Shown: positions 1 to 7,588 of the stretch, one piece after another | How positions within the stretch are numbered: position 1 is the stretch's first letter | Layout of the letters: every line of letters begins with the position of its first letter | From: CAYJIL01 sp964370235 | Lineage (GTDB): Bacteria; Bacteroidota; Bacteroidia; Bacteroidales; Rikenellaceae | Direction of reading: 5' to 3' | Length of the DNA: 15,969 nt | Assembly (NCBI GenBank): GCA_964370235.1 | Contig: CAYJIL010000052.1 | Location: 1 to 15,969, forward strand | Program-made: the position numbers and the translations under genes | Notes under the pieces: generated by a model | What the model was told of the DNA's origin: nothing | What the model saw: the letters and a program-made list of their open reading frames with translations, nothing else | Database searches by the model: none

Positions 1-73
1 AGGGACTCGAACCCCCACGCCTCTCGGCACTAGATCCTAAGTCTAGCGCGGCTACCAATTACGCCACATCCGC
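1..73 (-). tRNA. tRNA-Leu (anticodon UAG), 3' end cut by window edge
   Basis: Read on the minus strand, the sequence gives acceptor strand GCGGATG (73 to 67), a D arm with the GG of the D loop, and an anticodon stem CTAGA/TCTAG enclosing the loop CTTAGGA, so the anticodon is TAG and reads CUA leucine codons. A long class II variable arm (TGCC-GAGA-GGC) follows, then the T loop TTCGAGT. The 3' acceptor strand lies outside the window, so the 7-bp acceptor pairing cannot be confirmed. CTA is a heavily used leucine codon in the neighbouring genes, which fits a strongly expressed UAG isoacceptor. Confidence 0.95.
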
Positions 74-88
74 TTCAGGATTGCGATG

Positions 89-119
89 CAAAGGTAGTGC
101 ACTTTTTTTAATTTACAAA
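89..119 (-). promoter_or_regulatory. Bacteroidota-type promoter of the tRNA-Leu gene
   Basis: On the minus strand there is a TTTG (-33 element, + coordinates 119-116), then 19 nt, then TACCTTTG (-7 element, 96-89). This is an exact match to the Bacteroidota sigma-ABfr consensus TTTG-N19-TAnnTTTG. The -7 box ends 15 nt before the tRNA 5' end, which leaves a short 5' leader. Both elements and the spacing fit, so this is the best-supported promoter in the window. Confidence 0.85.
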
Positions 120-162
120 TTTTTTTTGTACTTTTACGAAAAATATTTCAAAAAAAGAGCGT

Positions 163-1227
163 ATGTTTTGTTTGGTAAGAGCTTGTGGGAATGCTAATTT
201 CTTGTTGCAGAAGTTGGTAGCTATCCCATCGTATAGTCGTGAAGAATTTTTGGCGAGTGACTATCTCGAACGGTATTTAATGCACCGAGGAGTTGATGTC
301 GAGAGATACGAGAATAATTTGGTGGCATACAATTTGGCTTATGACGAAACAAAACCTACTATTTTGTTGAACTCACATATAGACACTGTGCGTCCAGCGG
401 CTAGTTATAGTCGTGACCCACATGCTGCCGACATCGAAGATGGTAAGCTATATGGTCTAGGTAGTAACGATGCAGGGGCATCGCTAGTCTCGTTGGTGCA
501 GGTTTTTTTAGAGCTTCACCAGCGCGAAGAGATGAAGTATAATGTTGCGCTTGCAATATCGGCACAAGAAGAGGTGTCGGGCGTAGATGGTATGGAGCTG
601 CTAGTTAAGCACCTTCGCCCAATCGACTTTGCTATTGTTGGTGAGCCTACATCGGGGCAAATGGCTGTTTCGGAGCGTGGATTAATGGTGGTAGACTTGC
701 TGTGGAGCGGTGTGTCGGGTCATGCTGCTAGAGGCGAGGGCGTGAATGCCATATATAAAGCCGTCGACGATATAGTGTGGATGCGTGACTATTGCTTTGA
801 GAAAGTATCGCCAACCCTTGGTGCTACAACAATGAATTTTACGATGATAAATTCGGGAACTCAGCACAATGTTGTACCCGACAATTGTAAAGGAGTACTC
901 GATATTAGAATAAGCGATGCATATAGCTTTGAGGAGATACTCGATATATTGCGTGAGAATATGAGTTGTCAAGTGCAACCTCGCTCACAAAGATTGCGCC
1001 CATCGTCTATCGATATGCAGCACCCAATTGTTGAGGCTGCAAAGAGCTTAGGTATCGAGACTTTTGGCTCGATGACACTATCAGATCAAGCGCTAATGCC
1101 GTTTGATTCGGTAAAGATTGGGCCGGGTGACTCTTCTCGTTCACACACGAGCGACGAGTTTATTTACCTGTCACAAATTGAAAAAGGCATCGAAACATAT
1201 ATGAAGTTGGTTGAATCAATAATATAA
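163..1227 (+). CDS. argE: M20-family metallo-deacylase, ArgE-type (N-acyl-ornithine/citrulline deacylase)
   Basis: A zinc-dependent amidohydrolase of the M20 peptidase family, 354 aa. It probably removes the N-acyl group from an arginine-pathway intermediate in the cytoplasm. The expected metal and catalytic residues are present: H72 and D74 in SHIDTV, bridging D103 in GSNDAG, catalytic E136 and metal ligand E137 in AQEE, E161 in GEPT, H187 in GHAAR at the dimer lid, and a C-terminal ligand H328. It lies 8 nt upstream of argH, which supports a role in arginine synthesis. Bacteroides uses N-succinylated rather than N-acetylated intermediates, so the true substrate may be succinylcitrulline (family knowledge, not visible here). 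The start is uncertain. ATG163 is the only upstream ATG in frame, but the first 13 residues (MFCLVRACGNANF) look unlike typical family N-termini, and TTG202 or TTG205 are alternatives. LysK-like or dipeptidase activity is a less likely reading. Confidence 0.85.
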   Translation: MFCLVRACGNANFLLQKLVAIPSYSREEFLASDYLERYLMHRGVDVERYENNLVAYNLAYDETKPTILLNSHIDTVRPAASYSRDPHAADIEDGKLYGLGSNDAGASLVSLVQVFLELHQREEMKYNVALAISAQEEVSGVDGMELLVKHLRPIDFAIVGEPTSGQMAVSERGLMVVDLLWSGVSGHAARGEGVNAIYKAVDDIVWMRDYCFEKVSPTLGATTMNFTMINSGTQHNVVPDNCKGVLDIRISDAYSFEEILDILRENMSCQVQPRSQRLRPSSIDMQHPIVEAAKSLGIETFGSMTLSDQALMPFDSVKIGPGDSSRSHTSDEFIYLSQIEKGIETYMKLVESII

Positions 1228-1235
1228 TTAAGAAT

Positions 1236-2570
1236 ATGAAACTTTGGCAAAAGAGTGTTGCGGTAGATAAGGCCGTTGAGATATTTACAGTGGGTCGTGA
1301 CCGTGAAATGGATCTGTATCTTGCAAAGGCAGATATTGTTGGTTCGCTGGCACACACACAAATGCTTAGCTCGATTGGGCTACTACCCACCGAGGATTTA
1401 GAGGGCGTAACTCGTGAGCTTCGTGCAATATACAAAGAGGTTGAGGCTGGTGGCTTCACCATCGAAGAGGGTATGGAGGACGTTCACTCTCAAATTGAGT
1501 ATATGCTAACTCAAAGAGTGGGCGATGCAGGCAAGAAGATACATAGTGGCCGTTCTCGTAACGACCAAGTTTTGGTTGACCTTAAACTATTCTTGCGTAG
1601 CGCAATCATGAATATTGTAGAGCAGACAAACGAGCTGTTCTGCGAGCTTCAGTCGTTGAGCGAGAAACACAAAAATATATTAATGCCGGGCTATACACAC
1701 CTGCAAATTGCTATGCCATCGTCATTTGGCTTGTGGTTTGGCGCTTATGCCGAAAGCCTAGTCGACGACTTATTAATGTTTCAGGCAGCCTATAAGATTT
1801 GTAACAAAAACCCGTTAGGTAGTGCAGCAGGTTATGGTTCTTCGTTTGCGCTTAATCGCACAATGACAACTCAGCTGCTTGGTTTCGAAGACCTTAACTA
1901 CAATGTAGTTTATGCACAAATGGGGCGTGGCAAGAGCGAACGCATTGTGGCTCAGGCTATATCGTCAGTTGCTGCAACTCTAGCACGCTTGGCAATGGAT
2001 AACACGCTATATATGAGCCAAAATTTTGGTTTCATTACATATCCAACCGAATACACAACTGGGTCGAGCATTATGCCACACAAAAAGAACCCCGATGTGT
2101 GGGAGCTAATTCGTGGTAAGTGTAATCTATTGCAAGCTTTGCCAACGCAAATAGCTATGATGACAACCAATCTTCCGCTAGGTTATCACCGTGATTTGCA
2201 GCTACTAAAAGAAGTGCTTTTCCCTGCTATCGAAACACTAAGCGATTCGCTAGTAATGGCAAAGGATATGATTTCGCACATAAAAATAAACGAAAATATA
2301 CTAGATGACTCTAAGTATGATTACTTGTTTAGTGTCGAGACTGTAAACAATATGGTTGCTAGTGGAACACCGTTTCGTGAGGCATACAAAGAGGTAGGTC
2401 TTGTGATTGAGCGTGGCGAATATACTCCCGACAAGGCAGTAAACCACACACACGAGGGTAGTATAGGTAATTTGTGTAACGATAAAGTAGCGGCAATGAT
2501 GAACTCTGTTTTAGAGGGCTTTAATTTTGACGCAGCACAAAGTGCCGAGGCTAAGTTGTTGGGCTTGTAG
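1236..2570 (+). CDS. argH: Argininosuccinate lyase
   Basis: Catalyses the last step of arginine synthesis, argininosuccinate to arginine plus fumarate, in the cytoplasm as a homotetramer. The protein has 444 aa, close to the usual 450-470. Superfamily motifs in order: SGRSRNDQ at 104-111 (substrate binding), GYTHLQ at 152-157 with the conserved His155, and the fumarase/aspartase signature GSSIMPHKKNP at 276-286 on the flexible catalytic loop. The stretch after GYTHLQ reads IAMPSSFGLWFGAY rather than the enterobacterial RAQP, which I recognise as the Bacteroidota version. It is the second gene of a two-gene unit, 8 nt after the ArgE-type deacylase, and is followed by an intrinsic terminator. 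No defect is visible. Confidence 0.96.
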   Translation: MKLWQKSVAVDKAVEIFTVGRDREMDLYLAKADIVGSLAHTQMLSSIGLLPTEDLEGVTRELRAIYKEVEAGGFTIEEGMEDVHSQIEYMLTQRVGDAGKKIHSGRSRNDQVLVDLKLFLRSAIMNIVEQTNELFCELQSLSEKHKNILMPGYTHLQIAMPSSFGLWFGAYAESLVDDLLMFQAAYKICNKNPLGSAAGYGSSFALNRTMTTQLLGFEDLNYNVVYAQMGRGKSERIVAQAISSVAATLARLAMDNTLYMSQNFGFITYPTEYTTGSSIMPHKKNPDVWELIRGKCNLLQALPTQIAMMTTNLPLGYHRDLQLLKEVLFPAIETLSDSLVMAKDMISHIKINENILDDSKYDYLFSVETVNNMVASGTPFREAYKEVGLVIERGEYTPDKAVNHTHEGSIGNLCNDKVAAMMNSVLEGFNFDAAQSAEAKLLGL

Positions 2571-2593
2571 ATAAAACGACTTATAAGGCGTAA

Positions 2594-2632
2594 AAGAGGT
2601 TGTCAACCATAGTGGTTGGCAACCTCTTTTTT
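2594..2632 (+). terminator. Intrinsic terminator after argH
   Basis: A 16-pair stem (2594-2609 with 2613-2628, one G-T pair) closes on the 3-nt loop TAG and runs into T residues to 2632. It starts 23 nt after the argH stop and should end the arginine transcript. The rest of the 165-nt gap before glgB is AT-rich, with no convincing promoter and no gene. Confidence 0.9.
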
Positions 2633-2735
2633 GTGCCTAAAAACTAAAGTAATAGGTATTAAATTTTAGTTTAAAATTTTATTTTCAATTATAATTTGTT
2701 ATTTTTATGGTCGGTTAAAAATAACAACCCTAATT

Positions 2736-4760
2736 ATGACAAATTCCAAACTACCAATTTTAGAGCGAGATGCTTGGCTAGAGCCAGTAGCTGATAAGCT
2801 AGAGGCTAGAGCACAGAGATACCAAGATAGACTACAACAGATAGAGCAATCGAGCGGGTCGATAGTCGATTATGCTAACGGCTACTCATATTTTGGGCTA
2901 CACTATAGCCCAATCGAAAAGGGCTGGTGGTTTAGAGAGTGGCTACCTGCTGCAAAGGATGTATATTTGTTTGGCGATTTTAACGATTGGCAGCGCACTG
3001 GTTGCAGGCTAAATCGCTCAGACGATGGCGTGTGGTCATACTTTTTTGCTGACGATATATACGAAGGTCGTATAGTTGATGGCACAAGATACAAAATGCT
3101 TGTGCATGGCGATAATGGGTTTTTGGAGCGTATTCCTGCCTATGTGACACGAGTAATCGAAGACCCAATTAACCACAACTACACTCCCGTTGTCGAACTA
3201 CCTAGCCAGCCGTTTAACTGGCAAGGCGATAGTTTTGTGTTTGATCACAAAGAGCCTTTGTTAATTTACGAGGCACATGTGGGTATGGCACAAGAGCAGG
3301 AGCGTGTGGGGCTATTTCGCAAGTTTACACGAGATATTCTACCAAAAGTAAAAGAACTAGGTTATAATGCCATTCAGCTAATGGCTGTTGCCGAACATCC
3401 ATACTATGGTAGCTTTGGTTATCATGTGGCTAATTTTTATGCTGTTTCGTCTCGATTTGGTACTGCGGACGAGTTGCGCGAGCTTATTCGTGTGGCGCAC
3501 ACGATGGGTATTGCCGTAATTATGGATTTGGTGCACTCACACTATGTCAAAAACATAAACGAGGGAATTAATGCACTCGATGGCACGCCTTGGCAATATT
3601 CGCCCGAGGGCAAAGCTGGCGATCAACCATATTGGGATTCTCGTAACTTTGATTATGGTAAACCACAGGTCGAGCATTTTTTGTTGTCGAACATAAAGTA
3701 CTGGATCGAAGAGTTTCACTTTGATGGTTTCCGCTTTGATGGTGTTACCTCGATGTTATATCACAACCACGGTTACCAAGATTTTGGTAGCTACGATTCA
3801 TACTTTGGCGATGTGGTTAACGAGGGTGCGATTTGCTACCTTACGCTAGCTAACACGCTAGTGCATAAGCTCAACCCACATGCTATTACCATAGCCGAAG
3901 ATGTTAGCGGTATGCCTTGTAGCGCAATACCAATTAGCGATGGAGGTATGGGTTTTGACTATCGTTTGGCGATGGCAGTGCCCGATTTTTGGATCGAGCT
4001 ACTCGAAGATATGCCCGACGAGGATTGGGATATATGGCGCATTTGGAACACCCTTAACGACCGTCTAAGCGATGTTAAGACAATTGGTTATAGCGAAAGC
4101 CACGACCAAGCACTAGTGGGCGACAAGACTATTGCCTTTCGTTTGATGGGCAAGAGCATGTATGATAGCATGCACAAAGAGAGCCAGAATATCGACATAG
4201 ATCGTGGTATTGCTCTGCACAAGATGATACGACTCTTAACCCTAGTAACGGCAGGTCAAGGCTACTTAAACTTTATGGGTAACGAGTTTGGCCACCCCGA
4301 ATGGATTGACTTCCCACGAGAGGGTAATGGTTGGAGCTACTCAAAGGCTCGCCGTCAGTGGTCGCTAGTGGCAGACAAGGGGCTGCGTTATCATCTGCTG
4401 CAAGAGTTTGATAAAGACATGATTGCGCTAGTTAAACGCTACGATGTAATGGGTAACTATGGTCAAATTCTGAAAATGGACATCGACAACAAGACAATGG
4501 TATTTAATCATGGTAGATTGTTGTTTGTCTTTAACTGGAGCACCGAGCGCTCGGTCGAAGCATATAGCGTTCCGGTTCCTTTGAAGGGGCGATACCGAAT
4601 GCTTATGTGTAGTGACGATGCAAAGTATGGTGGTTTTGACAGAATAGATCACTCTACCGAATACCTATCGGGTAACTTTGTCGAGGACGATGGTAGCAGT
4701 GGCGAATCTATAATGATTTACAACGTAAACCGCACGGCACAGGTACTAATTAGGGACTAA
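2736..4760 (+). CDS. glgB: 1,4-alpha-glucan (glycogen) branching enzyme, eukaryote-like GH13_8 type
   Basis: Cuts alpha-1,4 glucan chains and rejoins them by alpha-1,6 links to make glycogen branches. The protein has 674 aa. Its parts are an N-terminal helical lead (about 1-45), a CBM48-like beta domain (about 50-150, including LFGDFNDW at 78-85), a GH13 barrel (about 175-560) and a C-terminal beta domain. The four GH13 regions are intact: MDLVHSH 263-269, GFRFDGVTSM 331-340 with nucleophile D335, IAEDVSGMP 386-394 with acid/base E388, and SESHDQA 453-459 with D457. The wording of regions II to IV (GFRFDGVTSM, AEDVSGMP, ESHDQALVGDKT) is that of plant, animal and fungal branching enzymes, not of E. 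coli GlgB. No other glycogen gene adjoins it, and it seems to be transcribed alone. Confidence 0.96.
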   Translation: MTNSKLPILERDAWLEPVADKLEARAQRYQDRLQQIEQSSGSIVDYANGYSYFGLHYSPIEKGWWFREWLPAAKDVYLFGDFNDWQRTGCRLNRSDDGVWSYFFADDIYEGRIVDGTRYKMLVHGDNGFLERIPAYVTRVIEDPINHNYTPVVELPSQPFNWQGDSFVFDHKEPLLIYEAHVGMAQEQERVGLFRKFTRDILPKVKELGYNAIQLMAVAEHPYYGSFGYHVANFYAVSSRFGTADELRELIRVAHTMGIAVIMDLVHSHYVKNINEGINALDGTPWQYSPEGKAGDQPYWDSRNFDYGKPQVEHFLLSNIKYWIEEFHFDGFRFDGVTSMLYHNHGYQDFGSYDSYFGDVVNEGAICYLTLANTLVHKLNPHAITIAEDVSGMPCSAIPISDGGMGFDYRLAMAVPDFWIELLEDMPDEDWDIWRIWNTLNDRLSDVKTIGYSESHDQALVGDKTIAFRLMGKSMYDSMHKESQNIDIDRGIALHKMIRLLTLVTAGQGYLNFMGNEFGHPEWIDFPREGNGWSYSKARRQWSLVADKGLRYHLLQEFDKDMIALVKRYDVMGNYGQILKMDIDNKTMVFNHGRLLFVFNWSTERSVEAYSVPVPLKGRYRMLMCSDDAKYGGFDRIDHSTEYLSGNFVEDDGSSGESIMIYNVNRTAQVLIRD

Positions 4761-4766
4761 GGCTAT

Positions 4767-4825
4767 AATTTGAGCCAAGGATAGCGAAGATGTGGTAAAA
4801 ATTCGCTATCTTTGTGGCTTAAATT
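4767..4825. repeat. Long imperfect inverted repeat (hairpin) between glgB and obg
   Basis: The arms 4767-4788 and 4802-4825 form 22 pairs. The outer arm 4767-4776 pairs with 4816-4825 (one G-T). Bases 4777-4780 pair with 4810-4813, leaving 4814-4815 as a 2-nt bulge. The inner arm ATAGCGAA (4781-4788) pairs perfectly with TTCGCTAT (4802-4809). The loop is 13 nt (4789-4801). The hairpin starts 6 nt after the glgB stop and ends 6 nt before the obg ATG, so in read-through RNA it would bury the obg leader. No T-tract follows it, so it is not a standard intrinsic terminator. Confidence 0.75.
4807..4814 (+). promoter_or_regulatory. Bacteroidota -7 promoter box for obg-aroB-nth
   Basis: TATCTTTG matches the Bacteroidota -7 consensus TAnnTTTG exactly and lies 17 nt upstream of the obg ATG, giving a leader of roughly 10-12 nt. 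No TTTG is found 19-21 nt upstream, so the -33 element is weak or absent. The box lies inside the 3' arm of the inverted repeat. Confidence 0.6.
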
Positions 4826-4831
4826 GATATT

Positions 4832-5833
4832 ATGGCATCATCGAATTTTGTAGATTACGTAAAAATATTTTGCCGTTCGGGCAATGGTGGAGGTGGCTCG
4901 GTTCACTTTCGCCGCGAAAAGTATGTTGAGTTTGGCGGCCCAGACGGAGGTAACGGAGGGCGTGGAGCTCACGTAATCTTGCGTGGCAATAGCCAATACT
5001 GGACACTCATTCACCTAAAGTACCGCAAACACATACACGCCGTTGACGGTGGTTATGGTTCGGGTGCTAGGTGTACGGGTAGAGATGGCGAGGACATCAT
5101 TCTTGATGTACCACTAGGCACGGTGGCAAGAGATGCCGAGACTGGCGAAAAGCTATTCGAGGTGACTGACCATGGCGAGGAGAAAATTCTTGTTAAGGGA
5201 GGTCGTGGAGGACTAGGTAACTGGATGTTCCGTACATCTACTAACCAAGCACCTCGTCACGCACAGCCGGGCGAGCCATGCCAAGAGGGATGGTTTATTT
5301 TGGAGCTTAAAATCCTTGCCGATGTAGGTTTGGTGGGCTTCCCAAATGCTGGTAAATCAACACTGCTAAGTGCCGTATCGGCAGCTAAGCCAAAGATTGC
5401 AAACTATGCTTTTACAACCCTAGAACCTAACTTGGGTATTGTGAGCTATCGTGACCACCTATCGTTTGTAATGGCCGATATTCCGGGTATTATCGAGGGT
5501 GCACACGAGGGGCGTGGTTTGGGTATTCGCTTTTTGCGTCATATCGAACGTAACTCTGTTCTGCTATTTATGGTTGAGGCCGAGAGCAAGGACATTGTGG
5601 CACAATATCGTGTTCTACTAGACGAACTAAAGAAATATAACCCCGAGCTACTCGACAAAGACAGGCTGCTAGCAATCACAAAGAGCGATATGCTCGATGA
5701 GGAGCTAGAGGCTAGCTTTAGAGAGGAGATCGACGCTGCTAATTTGGGGCTCGACTATATCTTCATCTCGTCGGTATCGGGATACAACATTTTGCAGCTT
5801 AAAGACAAGCTGTGGAACTTGATTAATGGATAA
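4832..5833 (+). CDS. obg: GTPase Obg/CgtA, ribosome-assembly GTPase
   Basis: An essential P-loop GTPase that binds the large ribosomal subunit and links its assembly to cell physiology. The protein has 333 aa. Residues 1-158 form the glycine-rich Obg fold (GNGGGGSVHFRREK 18-30, then GGPDGGNGGRG 35-45 and VKGGRGGLGN 121-130). The G domain follows: G1 GFPNAGKST 169-177, G2 TT 195-196, G3 DIPG 216-219, G4 TKSD 283-286, G5 SSVSG 313-317. The C-terminal OCT domain of Bacillus Obg is absent, so this is the short two-domain form. The start is fixed by MASSNFVDYVKIF, the usual Obg opening. It is first in an operon with aroB, whose ATG overlaps its stop. Confidence 0.97.
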   Translation: MASSNFVDYVKIFCRSGNGGGGSVHFRREKYVEFGGPDGGNGGRGAHVILRGNSQYWTLIHLKYRKHIHAVDGGYGSGARCTGRDGEDIILDVPLGTVARDAETGEKLFEVTDHGEEKILVKGGRGGLGNWMFRTSTNQAPRHAQPGEPCQEGWFILELKILADVGLVGFPNAGKSTLLSAVSAAKPKIANYAFTTLEPNLGIVSYRDHLSFVMADIPGIIEGAHEGRGLGIRFLRHIERNSVLLFMVEAESKDIVAQYRVLLDELKKYNPELLDKDRLLAITKSDMLDEELEASFREEIDAANLGLDYIFISSVSGYNILQLKDKLWNLING

Positions 5834-6881
5834 AATGGAGAACATCATCGAGATACATGGCTCAAAGGTTATTATTGGTAGCTACAAGGAGCAACTAGAC
5901 GCTCTACTTCCACAAGGAAAGAGGGTAGTGGTTGTTACAGACAGCACAGTCGATAACTTATACCCAGAGCTAACTAATCGCTTTGAGAAAATCATTATTG
6001 GCGAAGGTGAAGAGAACAAGACTCTAGCCACAGCCTCACATATATACCAAACGCTAATTGAAATGCAAGCAGATAGAGAAATCTTTCTGCTTGCTGTGGG
6101 TGGTGGCATAGTGACCGACATTACGGGCTTTATTGCCTCTACCTTTATGCGTGGGGTTCGATTTGGTTTTATTGCAACTACACTACTATCACAAGTAGAT
6201 GCTAGTGTGGGTGGCAAAAACGGCGTAAACTTTGGTGGCTTTAAGAACATGGTTGGCACGTTCAACCAGCCCGAGTTTGTGATATGCGACACTATATTTT
6301 TTACAACACTTCCTCCTCGTGAGGTAGCTAGCGGCTTTGCCGAGGCAATTAAGTGTGGAGTGATTGCATCAATCGAGCTTTTCGATATATTTGCTAACTA
6401 CAACTACTCACAAATTATGAGCGATAAATCACTGCTCGAAAAGGTGATTTATGGTTCGATACGCATAAAAGCAGATATTGTACTAGAGGACGAGAGGGAG
6501 TCGAGTGTTCGCCGCCTTTTGAACTTTGGTCATACGTTTGCACATGCTGTCGAAAAGAGTACTCGTGAGTTTTTGCATGGCGAGGCAGTTGCTATTGGCA
6601 TGGTAATGGCGGCAGATATGTCGCTTGCTATGGGCGAATTGGCAGTTGGTGAGCGTGATAGGCTAGTGGAGGTTATTGCTTCATATAATCTTCCGACCAT
6701 GTGCGATATTTCTGTTTTGGAGCTAATTGCAGCTATTCGTTCCGACAAAAAACGTTCGGGCGATAGTCTTAACTTTGTATTTACAGACTCTCTGGGTAGT
6801 GCCTACGTAAAAAAGGTATCATTTGAGGAGATTGAGGCTCAAAAAGATATATTTGGTAATGACAAAGAGAGAGCGTTATAA
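5826..6881 (+). CDS. aroB: 3-dehydroquinate synthase
   Basis: Second step of the shikimate pathway. It converts DAHP to 3-dehydroquinate with NAD and a divalent metal in the cytoplasm. The protein has 351 aa, the normal length. Visible motifs are the NAD-binding loop AVGGGIVTDITGF (90-102), SQVDASVGGKNGVNFG (122-137) and GFAEAIKCG (170-178). The metal ligands E173, H236 (in NFGHTFAH) and H251 (in HGEAVAIGM) are all present, as is the RRLLNFGH arginine pair. GGGIVTDITGF, with Thr where many bacteria have GDLAGF, is a Bacteroidales-like spelling. ATG5826 overlaps the obg stop by 8 nt. A second in-frame ATG at 5835 just clears that stop and is an equally good start. The 3' end overlaps nth, so translational coupling across obg-aroB-nth is likely. 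Confidence 0.95.
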   Translation: MDKMENIIEIHGSKVIIGSYKEQLDALLPQGKRVVVVTDSTVDNLYPELTNRFEKIIIGEGEENKTLATASHIYQTLIEMQADREIFLLAVGGGIVTDITGFIASTFMRGVRFGFIATTLLSQVDASVGGKNGVNFGGFKNMVGTFNQPEFVICDTIFFTTLPPREVASGFAEAIKCGVIASIELFDIFANYNYSQIMSDKSLLEKVIYGSIRIKADIVLEDERESSVRRLLNFGHTFAHAVEKSTREFLHGEAVAIGMVMAADMSLAMGELAVGERDRLVEVIASYNLPTMCDISVLELIAAIRSDKKRSGDSLNFVFTDSLGSAYVKKVSFEEIEAQKDIFGNDKERAL

Positions 6882-7497
6882 AGGAGTAATAAATTGGTTT
6901 TTAGAGAACGCTCCAGTAGCAGAGAGTGAGCTCGATTTTCGCAATCAATGGGAGCTACTGGTGGCAGTTATTCTCTCGGCACAGTGCACCGATAAAAGAG
7001 TGAACATTGTCACTCCACCGCTCTTTGAGCGTTACCCAAACGCCAAGGCTATGTCGCAAAGCGACGAGGCAGAGATATATTCCTATATCTCTAGCGTTTC
7101 CTACCCAAACAGCAAAGCAAAGAATTTGTTTAAGATGTCACAGCAGCTAGTCGATAACTTCTCTAGTGATGTGCCATCTACTACTGTGGAGTTAGAGACT
7201 CTGGCAGGTGTGGGGCGCAAAACTGCAAATGTTGTTGCCTCTGTTTGGTTTGATACTCCTGCTATGGCAGTTGACACACATGTCTTTAGGGTATCGGAGC
7301 GAATAGGGCTAACATACAAAGCACGCAATCCGCTCGAGAGCGAAAGGCAACTAGTCGAGGGTTTTCCTCGCAAATATCTTGCACGTGCACACCATTGGTT
7401 GATACTACATGGGCGTTATATATGCAAGGCACGTAGCCCTATGTGCGATAAGTGTGGGCTAACAACTTGGTGTAAAAAGTTTCAAAAAAAACAATAA
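6859..7497 (+). CDS. nth: Endonuclease III (DNA glycosylase/AP lyase)
   Basis: A base-excision repair enzyme that removes oxidised pyrimidines and cuts at the abasic site. With the start at ATG6859 the protein has 212 aa, typical of the family, and opens MTKRERYKGVINWF as its homologues do. The frame is open further upstream to a TTG at 6823, but that adds 12 residues without family likeness. Features: LLVAVILSAQCTDKRVN 33-49, the helix-hairpin-helix LAGVGRKTANVV 115-126 with catalytic K121, and VDTHVFRV 138-145 with catalytic D139. A complete 4Fe-4S cluster signature is formed by C189, C196, C199 and C205 (spacing x6, x2, x5). The first 23 nt lie inside aroB. This is the last gene of the obg operon, and a 91-nt gap follows. 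Confidence 0.96.
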   Translation: MTKRERYKGVINWFLENAPVAESELDFRNQWELLVAVILSAQCTDKRVNIVTPPLFERYPNAKAMSQSDEAEIYSYISSVSYPNSKAKNLFKMSQQLVDNFSSDVPSTTVELETLAGVGRKTANVVASVWFDTPAMAVDTHVFRVSERIGLTYKARNPLESERQLVEGFPRKYLARAHHWLILHGRYICKARSPMCDKCGLTTWCKKFQKKQ

Positions 7498-7588
7498 ATT
7501 AGTTGGCCAGTCGTTAACGTTAAGGCGGGTAAGCCAACAAATTATTAGAAATATATAATAGAGATCAAAAGGAAAAAAGATTAAAATT

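Noticed and set aside
2633..2735. Promoter for glgB in the AT-rich spacer (for example TATTTTTA at 2700-2707)
   Set aside because: It is one mismatch from TAnnTTTG and has no TTTG at the right distance. In such AT-rich DNA this is weak evidence, so no promoter is called.
5882..6292. Minus-strand open frame opposite aroB (136 codons)
   Set aside because: It lies wholly within aroB, has no recognisable motif, and is opposite a gene with intact catalytic residues. It is a shadow frame.
6823..6858. Longer nth starting at TTG inside aroB
   Set aside because: The 12 extra residues have no family likeness, and ATG6859 gives the standard MTKRERY-type opening and a normal length.
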